The position numbers and the translations under genes are program-made. A DNA stretch of 11,294 nucleotides, from NCBI GenBank assembly GCA_023430365.1, contig JAEZAS010000499.1:1-11294 (forward strand). The letters are read 5' to 3'. The notes below the pieces were generated by a model that saw only the letters and a program-made list of their open reading frames with translations, searched no databases and was not told the DNA's origin. Origin of the DNA: Planctomycetota bacterium. GTDB lineage: Bacteria > Planctomycetota > Planctomycetia > Pirellulales > Pirellulaceae. Below are positions 6,801-11,294 of this stretch, piece by piece (the first letter of the stretch is position 1; each line of letters starts with the position of its first letter).

Positions 6801-9800
6801 CTCTTTCTCTCGTTCGGGCTTCCACACCCACTTGAGAGCAATTTTCCGCCGCCCCGCGATCGGCATTTCGATTTGCGGCGGTTCGACGCGCCACTCGTCA
6901 TTCGTTTCAGCGAGCCTAACTTCAAGCAACCCCGCTGGGACGTCGATTTCCTTCAGTCCTGCGGCGCCATGGGCATCTGGCGTGACGTCGACTTGTGCAA
7001 TCTCCTGGCCGGCGTGCAAAAGGATGATCCTCGCCGCGGCGGGCAGCTCGCTATGCACAATCAGACGGCCTTGATCGGAGTCGATGAGCCGCCGGTCAAG
7101 ATCAGCCAGTTGGGCAAGTTTGGAGCCGGCCGGTGCGTCAACCATAGTGGAGTCGAGAAACTTCACTGCTTCGGCTTTATTGCCTAGCCGCAGAAAGCGA
7201 TGGGCGAGTATATAAGCCACACCAGACCTAAGCTCAGGCTCGAGGCTGGGAGCAACACCTCCCCAGCCCAGAGCATTCACGGTTCCTTTCCAAGTGAGAA
7301 TCAGTTGAGCCAATTGGGCGATTGTGAACTTGCCCTCGAACATCATTTGGTCGTATCCATCCGACAAAGTGTCGAAGATGGCTTGCACCTGATCGTCGCC
7401 CATGTTCCCGCCGGTAGTGCCTTGATTGAGATACTCCGTAGCTCCCAGCACTGCTGGCACTTTGATGCGATCCCGCATTGAGTAGCGCTCGAAGGCGAAA
7501 TTTTCCGCGCACTGGCGTCCGACGGAGGTGCGCCACATATTCTGCACTGCCCGTCCTAGGAGTTGGCGGTCCGCCAGGTTTTGCGCCTGTCGCATTAGCG
7601 CGTTATCGCCGCCTCGGCTAAACACGCCGGCGAAAAACTGACGTGCTTCGTCTTCGGTCATCTCGCCTGAAAGCGACCCCATAATGATCGCGTTGATCGC
7701 TTCGGTAGTAGGGGTTGTGAAACGGCTCAACTCGGGCCGCATCGAGTTATAACCTTCGGCCCAAATCGCCTTCGCCGGGCCATGCGCACCTCGTTGTTCC
7801 AGCAGGAACCCCTTCATCAGGCAGTAATACGTAAGATACTGGTGATCACGTGAAGGATCCTCGCGGTGCCGCTGATAGAAGTCTTCAATGGTCCGCTCGC
7901 ACTCCGACCAATTCTCGAGCGCGGCCCCGATTCGGGCTCGCTCAATAATGAGCAGCTTTTCGATAGGACGGTTCGTCGTTGTACGTTGCTGCTCAATGCG
8001 TTCGAGCTCGTTAAGTGCACGCTGCGGATCTCCATTGAGCCGCAGCAATCGCAGGTAATGTCGCTGAATGTCGCTGTGGCTGCTGTTACGGGCAAGCGAT
8101 TCGGCAACGCCCAACGCGGTGCGCAGGTCTCCAATCATTTGATACCCGCGTGCTACGTCCATCTGCGTGAGTTCGTCCCCATTGCCGTCAATGCTGAGAT
8201 ACCGATCCACGGCCGCCAATCGCTGCAAATTAGGGATCAACTGCGGGTTGTACCGCATGAAGGCGCCGATCGAATCGAGCTCACTGCCGTACGACGCCCG
8301 GATTTCCTCGCGCAGCTCCTGCGGAATCAGGGAGACTATTTGATCGAAGCGGAACCGTTCCGTGAGGACATCGAACGCCGCATTCGCTTCGTGGTTCCGC
8401 TTAGCTTGCAGCAGCAACAGCCAGCGATGTGCTGCCGCCAACGCCGGCCAGCGATCTCCAGAAGTGCTCACAACCACATCGTAAGTGGCCAGCGCATCAT
8501 CAACGCGCCCCATGTGCTGGAGACATAAACCTTGCTTGAACTTGGACTCCAGAGCGAACTCTGAGTCCTCGGTAGACAGTTCCTGCTGTTCGTACTGCGC
8601 CAATGCCTCGGCATAGTCGCCTTGGTCGTACAATTCGTCTCCGCGTTCCAGTGGGCTGACTGCTTCGGCGCGAGGCTTGCGCCAAGCACGAAGACTGACA
8701 AGTCCGACATCTCCGGAAGATTGAATGCCGAACGCGCCTGGAGGCTGGGACGGGATTGGAAAAGGATCCCGAAACAAAACGCTGGGCCGGTCGTTGATTT
8801 GAAAGCGGAGTTCCCCCTGTTCGCACGAAGCTTGCAGCCGCAACGGTCCGTCAGGGATAGAAGCTTGATGCAGTCGTTCACGCAGCAGGGGCTGGCCGTT
8901 GCGGGAGATCACGAGAGCATAGTAACCGTTATCAGCCCGCAAGTCTTTAAAAGTGACCTTCTTGGAGCCTGCAGCAGACTCAGCCGTTTCGCCTTCATCC
9001 GTAAACTGGTGCTGAGAGATTGCCTGGAGGCGGAACTCATACCCGCGCTTGCCACTTCCTTTGAGAGTCAATCCCAAGCCGGTCAAGTCCTGCCAGCTAG
9101 TATCAAACTTAGCCTCAAATTGCACCAAACCCTCTGCGGTCTGCGTGGTAGTCGCACGCTCGGTACCCGGCGAAGGACGTAGAACGATCTGCCGCTTCTG
9201 AGGATCGATATGGTAGTTTTCCGCAGGTAGAAGGTCGGCGGAGTTTGAAAATGGCGAAGTCAATTCAAATACCGATTGCCAGTTGCGCTGCCGCGAACGC
9301 AATTCCTCTGCGAGATCGCGAGCCAGTGTTTCGTCGTGGGATCCCATGAGCGCGATCGCGGCATTTATCGATTGGAGCAGTGGCTCGTCGAGCTTAGGGC
9401 GGCGGATCTCGCCACGAATCTTTTGTGCAAAAGCCTGATATAGCCGCTGCTGCGCAGCGGCGCTCGCAGAGGCGTCGGCCTTGAATTCTGCAATCAGTTG
9501 CTGCATTGAGGCGAGATAATCTTCAGTGAGGGCAACCTTCTCGAGCGATTGATCAAACTGTCGCTCGAGCTCAGCGACTCGGCGAAGTTCCAGCTGACGC
9601 CATAGAGTTTGCCCGCCTCCCAGAACCACAACGGCCAGGATCAGCAGGGACAGCAGCAGGGCCGCAATGGCCGGCTTCCTTCGAACCCAGCGCAAAGCGC
9701 GAGTGGCCACATTAATCCGCCGGGCTTGAATCGGTTCGCCCGCGAGGAATCGCGCTAGTTCCGCAGCAACTTCTGCCGAAGTCCCGTAGCGGTGAGCCGG

Positions 9801-11045
9801 GTCCTTTTCGAGACACTTCAGGCAAATGGTCTCCAAGTCGCGGTCGAGTGCCGCGTTCAACAGTCGCGGTGGAACAGGCGGCACTTCCTGAACTTGCCGC
9901 AGGGTCTCTACGAGGCTGTCGGCTTGAAATGGCGGCCGGCCCGTCAACGTGGCATAGAGTACGGCGCCCAGTGAGTAGATATCCGATCTCGGGCCGACAG
10001 CATCGAGATCTCCGGCAGCTTGTTCGGGCGGCATAAAACCGGGCGTACCGAGCACTTGCCCGCTGACCGTGAGCCCCCCTTCGCCACCCTCTTCCAAGCA
10101 TTTGGCCAGGCCGAAATCGGTGATTTTTGGGCGCCCGTCCGATGCGATCAGAATGTTACGGGGCTTAAGATCACGATGAACGATGCCACGCTCGTGTGCG
10201 TATTGCACCGCTTCGGCGACCTCCCGCACCAGGGTCGCAGCCTGCCGTTGGGGCAGGGGGCCTTTTGCGATCTGCTCATGCAGGCTCTTTCCATCGACGA
10301 AGGCCATCGAGAAATAGTGGCAGTTCTCGAATTCGTCTACCTGATAGATCGGCACTATCCCGACGTGATCGAGTCGAGCCGCGGCTTCGGCCTCGCTCTG
10401 GAACCGCTTTACTTCCTCTTTGGATGCGAAGCTGCCGGCTAAAATCATCTTGATGGCGACAATCCGGTTCAGCTTCCGCTGGCGAGCCTTATAGACAACG
10501 CCCATGCCTCCGCGAGCGATTTCTTCCAAGATGTCGTAATCGCCCAACCGCCTTAGTATTGTCGATGCGGTTTTCTCTCCCCGCTCTTCGCTATGCAATT
10601 CAAGTGTTGCATCGCTCTGGGCTGGGTTCCGTGCCCGGCGTTGGTCGGGAGAGGTTACGGGCTCGCGCCCCGCAATAGTGTCGCTCGGCTCCTGGTCTGC
10701 GGCGGTGATGCCGGATCCTTGCAGTTGGATGGTCTCATCCGGTTGCGAGCCGGTACTGGAAGTAGTGTTAAGCTTGGAGAGCAGGTCCTCCACAACCGGA
10801 AGGAAGTCTGCAAAGCGTTTGAGATAAGCGGCAAGAGGCACCTCCTGGCCTCGAACTCGCTTGTACTCCAGTTCCATAACGAGCAACTCGCGCAGAGCGG
10901 CTGGCCGGTCGACGACGGAGAATGACTCGAGGTAAGTTTCAATGGCCGGTTCCTGGCCCGCCTTTAGCTGGGCCTCGAAAGCATCGGCAGCCGAATCAAT
11001 CTGCTCGAGCACTTCGATGGAAAGATTCTGATGCACGCCGGTCAT
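3882..11045 (-). CDS. Giant membrane Ser/Thr kinase with sandwich, TPR and beta-propeller modules
   Basis: This 2387-residue protein starts at ATG 11045; AGGCAGG lies just upstream. Residues 1-90 are an N-terminal helical region seen ahead of planctomycete kinases. The Hanks-type kinase (about 168-435) has a Gly-rich loop ARGGMGVVY (177-185), VAIK with K199, E218 in helix C, HRDLKPRN with D292, DFG (310-312) and MPPE (338-341), so it should be active. One hydrophobic helix follows (about 458-478), then a coiled-coil-prone stretch (480-585). The distal part should be outside the cytoplasm. It comprises a concanavalin-like sandwich (588-790), a TPR-type helical region (798-1301), a PEGA-like strand segment (1325-1405), 14 WD40-like blades (1447-2016), an acidic Pro-rich linker (2085-2117) and a GDIGDN-type propeller (2120-2372). 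It lies 40 bp downstream of the ECF sigma gene, so the two are probably co-expressed. Kinase targets and the sensed ligand are unknown. No frameshift was seen. Confidence 0.93.
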   Translation of the reverse strand: MTGVHQNLSIEVLEQIDSAADAFEAQLKAGQEPAIETYLESFSVVDRPAALRELLVMELEYKRVRGQEVPLAAYLKRFADFLPVVEDLLSKLNTTSSTGSQPDETIQLQGSGITAADQEPSDTIAGREPVTSPDQRRARNPAQSDATLELHSEERGEKTASTILRRLGDYDILEEIARGGMGVVYKARQRKLNRIVAIKMILAGSFASKEEVKRFQSEAEAAARLDHVGIVPIYQVDEFENCHYFSMAFVDGKSLHEQIAKGPLPQRQAATLVREVAEAVQYAHERGIVHRDLKPRNILIASDGRPKITDFGLAKCLEEGGEGGLTVSGQVLGTPGFMPPEQAAGDLDAVGPRSDIYSLGAVLYATLTGRPPFQADSLVETLRQVQEVPPVPPRLLNAALDRDLETICLKCLEKDPAHRYGTSAEVAAELARFLAGEPIQARRINVATRALRWVRRKPAIAALLLSLLILAVVVLGGGQTLWRQLELRRVAELERQFDQSLEKVALTEDYLASMQQLIAEFKADASASAAAQQRLYQAFAQKIRGEIRRPKLDEPLLQSINAAIALMGSHDETLARDLAEELRSRQRNWQSVFELTSPFSNSADLLPAENYHIDPQKRQIVLRPSPGTERATTTQTAEGLVQFEAKFDTSWQDLTGLGLTLKGSGKRGYEFRLQAISQHQFTDEGETAESAAGSKKVTFKDLRADNGYYALVISRNGQPLLRERLHQASIPDGPLRLQASCEQGELRFQINDRPSVLFRDPFPIPSQPPGAFGIQSSGDVGLVSLRAWRKPRAEAVSPLERGDELYDQGDYAEALAQYEQQELSTEDSEFALESKFKQGLCLQHMGRVDDALATYDVVVSTSGDRWPALAAAHRWLLLLQAKRNHEANAAFDVLTERFRFDQIVSLIPQELREEIRASYGSELDSIGAFMRYNPQLIPNLQRLAAVDRYLSIDGNGDELTQMDVARGYQMIGDLRTALGVAESLARNSSHSDIQRHYLRLLRLNGDPQRALNELERIEQQRTTTNRPIEKLLIIERARIGAALENWSECERTIEDFYQRHREDPSRDHQYLTYYCLMKGFLLEQRGAHGPAKAIWAEGYNSMRPELSRFTTPTTEAINAIIMGSLSGEMTEDEARQFFAGVFSRGGDNALMRQAQNLADRQLLGRAVQNMWRTSVGRQCAENFAFERYSMRDRIKVPAVLGATEYLNQGTTGGNMGDDQVQAIFDTLSDGYDQMMFEGKFTIAQLAQLILTWKGTVNALGWGGVAPSLEPELRSGVAYILAHRFLRLGNKAEAVKFLDSTMVDAPAGSKLAQLADLDRRLIDSDQGRLIVHSELPAAARIILLHAGQEIAQVDVTPDAHGAAGLKEIDVPAGLLEVRLAETNDEWRVEPPQIEMPIAGRRKIALKWVWKPEREKESLPGLISHPSSSAIGARWQLVFRDSTQGTRALAFDKSGHQFVTVSPDRLLRIYDTKSLRLLSILPGGPLDPSDVLWPHPGLIVACGGDGTVRGWKTEEGRPWFVATDHRAEVTTLAPRGMQGDFLSTAHTEHRMTMFWSRDGFITDTIPGASGSEGADVSPDGQWLAARVWNSAGYSEVEVTNLASREKRVITEPRTHGYRHVAFSPDGRWLASGDSTSWIGVWRTSDWSLTSAIEGEGAYLVGMRWSPDSKRLILGGEWNGVCEYDVSADRPQLVHRYPFRNLSAFDVHFEAEHVIGASGDRTLALQPLGDSPSAKIGMALSDFGCLAVQPSEQGRICVAGPADTLYLLTADGRVEQVSEALGARIGQVRWNNSGTRVAALLENGTVTVCDADSKLLARHDVQAEFRVQGFDWTDDDALVICGRDRSVKKINSETGAKIAELATSKSDVSVLARTRSGDIVAIDREGESQLVSDASGDLLRPKLDRTKPSHWIDFSPREDVTAVIREDRHMFVARFDGEIEFAFPYADGGYSVVRWSPNGNLLAAGTFNGAMSLFKRNGELLSQWKSQPGKVQSLAWLDNDRFVSTHVGSAVRFWNLQPPHAQTTTALLPEKNWAQFTEGGRLLDGTTMDPWLTCVVENSKGGLDLLSYSEFLGRVGVAMPTAATLDGPSLSEPVDPVSPEPMVVVPEAEEEEVPAKRLPPFDDQAILESSGAAYASWQPDAFWTHNDDDEHGRLFLVSFDGKTRARFDLVDTKAFDWEDICAFERDGQKYLLLGDIGDNLTRRENLVLHLVREPEAESVSETPQALAVEKSIRFVYEDGSHDCEALAVDSQRNVVMLITKEVAEECSLFELSLDADTNTVSTAKRIARLKIPFVTAMDIAPDQKRLSILGGQHVFEYERADGELWADGLRRMPRRYRLPKMAQAEALAYVNQGQSVLVTSEGKNEPLWLLELSKPNISAAPAANSPQLQQ
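3930..4688 (-). other. C-terminal GDIGDN-type beta-propeller domain of the kinase
   Basis: Residues about 2120-2372 form a unit unlike the preceding WD40-like array. Landmarks are AFWTHNDDDEHGRLFLVS, FDWEDIC, LLLGDIGDN, HDCEALAVD, VTAMDIAPD, QAEALAYV and VTSEGKNEPLWLLEL. From general knowledge, the same order of motifs (THND, DWED, GDIGDN, EALAVD, DISPDG, TSEG) occurs in stand-alone secreted or periplasmic propeller proteins of unassigned function. The conserved acidic residues suggest calcium or another cation. Here the unit is fused behind a kinase through an acidic, proline-rich linker at residues 2085-2117. Confidence 0.6.
4998..6707 (-). repeat. Array of 14 WD40-like repeats coding for two probable seven-bladed propellers
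   Basis: In residues 1447-2016, units begin near 1447, 1489, 1530, 1572, 1618, 1660, 1704, 1743, 1785, 1827, 1868, 1909, 1950 and 1991, a spacing of 39-46 and mostly 41-42. Good examples are VAFSPDGRWLASG (near 1618) ending IGVWRTSD, MRWSPDSKRLILGG (near 1660) and VRWSPNGNLLAAGTFNGAMS (near 1950). Others are degenerate but keep the hydrophobic-F/W-S-P-D/N-G core and the W/Y-D ending. DNA identity between units is low, so this is an old, diverged array and not a recent tandem duplication. Confidence 0.65.
8676..9284 (-). other. Concanavalin-like beta-sandwich domain of the kinase
   Basis: Residues about 588-790 are strand-rich: GLVQFEAKFDTSWQDLTGLG, YEFRLQAIS, YYALVISRNGQPLLRERL, LRLQASCEQGELRFQINDRP, GAFGIQSSGDVGLVSLRAWR. 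This order resembles LamG/DUF1080-type sandwiches, where the final 'G..G..........V.f..l.v' strands close the fold. The likely role is carbohydrate or protein binding outside the membrane. The assignment is from pattern alone. Confidence 0.4.
9612..9674 (-). other. Single transmembrane helix of the kinase
   Basis: Residues about 458-478, PAIAALLLSLLILAVVVLGG, form one strongly hydrophobic helix. It is preceded by a positively charged stretch (RALRWVRRK) that should stay in the cytoplasm. This places the kinase inside and the remaining 1900 residues outside the cytoplasm. Confidence 0.85.
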
Positions 11046-11085
11046 GCCGCCTGCCTACTTGATAGTGCATTGTTACGGATCTTGC

Positions 11086-11294
11086 TTACTGCTCTGCCGT
11101 CCATTTGCGGCGAATCAATTCCAGCTTCCTTTGGACAGTACGTGGTGCGCACGAAAGCTGCTTTGCGATTTCTTCGGTTGTGTATCCTTCGAGCCGCAAA
11201 CCGGCGACCCGGCGGAGGCTTTCGTCATCGAGCTTGTTGAGGAGCAATTGACAATTCTCAGCAAACTCTGCGGCCAACTCCGGCGACGGTTCTT
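11086..11294 (-). CDS. ECF-type sigma-70 factor, C-terminal fragment (region 4)
   Basis: The last 68 codons are present; the gene continues beyond the right edge and stops at TAA 11086. The text LNKLDDESLRRVAGLRLEGY followed by TTEEIAKQLSCAPRTVQRKL and ELIRRKW is region 4 of an ECF sigma factor. Its helix-turn-helix (TEEIAKQLSCAPRTVQRKL) should bind the -35 element of target promoters. The wording LRLEGYT.EEIA..L.C..RTV.RKL..IR..W is typical of planctomycete sigma factors found beside Ser/Thr kinases. Region 2 is outside the window. The stop is 40 bp from the kinase start on the same strand, so the two genes probably form an operon in which kinase and sigma factor act in one signalling path. 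No anti-sigma factor is visible on this side. Confidence 0.88.
   Translation of the reverse strand, partial: EPSPELAAEFAENCQLLLNKLDDESLRRVAGLRLEGYTTEEIAKQLSCAPRTVQRKLELIRRKWTAEQ

Noticed and set aside
7866..8528. Plus-strand 220-codon open frame
   Set aside because: It is antisense to the TPR region of the kinase gene, which is clearly coding; there is no ribosome binding site or family resemblance.
3882..11045. Possibility that the giant frame is a fusion made by an assembly error
   Set aside because: The frame is open for 7.1 kb without interruption, and domain boundaries are joined by natural linkers; no repeat or abrupt change at the joints is visible.

Overview
The window looks like chromosomal DNA of a planctomycete, probably a Pirellulales-type lineage. 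This rests on gene content only: an ECF sigma factor immediately upstream of a very large membrane-anchored Ser/Thr kinase with WD40-like repeats, plus the typical planctomycete spelling of the kinase motifs. GTG/TTG starts and loosely packed genes fit. No marker gene is present to fix the taxonomy further.

Layout, left to right. (1) Positions 1-210, plus strand: the 3' end of a LOG-family (TIGR00730-like) gene, cut by the window edge. (2) Positions 193-3268, minus strand: a probable three-gene cluster read right to left. It starts with a small helical TerB-like protein, then the glycogen debranching enzyme glgX 57 bp later, then a short CBS-domain-like ORF starting 4 nt after the glgX stop. 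That ORF collides tail to tail with the LOG gene and seems to lack the end of its second CBS motif. (3) Positions 3269-3881: about 0.6 kb with no confident gene. It holds several inverted repeats and one short minus-strand open frame that reads like protein but has no good start. (4) Positions 3882-11045, minus strand: one 2387-residue gene filling almost two thirds of the window. (5) Positions 11086-11294, minus strand: the C-terminal region 4 of an ECF sigma factor, cut by the right edge and 40 bp upstream of the kinase.

How they work together. The sigma factor and the kinase form a same-strand pair, an arrangement known in planctomycetes, and probably a signalling module. The kinase has an intact cytoplasmic catalytic domain and one membrane helix. 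Outside the membrane follow a concanavalin-like sandwich, a TPR-type helical region, a PEGA-like strand segment, 14 WD40-like blades at about 41-residue spacing (enough for two seven-bladed propellers), an acidic linker and a separate GDIGDN-type propeller. This is the most remarkable object in the window. The glgX cluster is metabolic (glycogen breakdown) and has no evident link to the kinase. I see no mobile element, CRISPR array, tRNA or rRNA.
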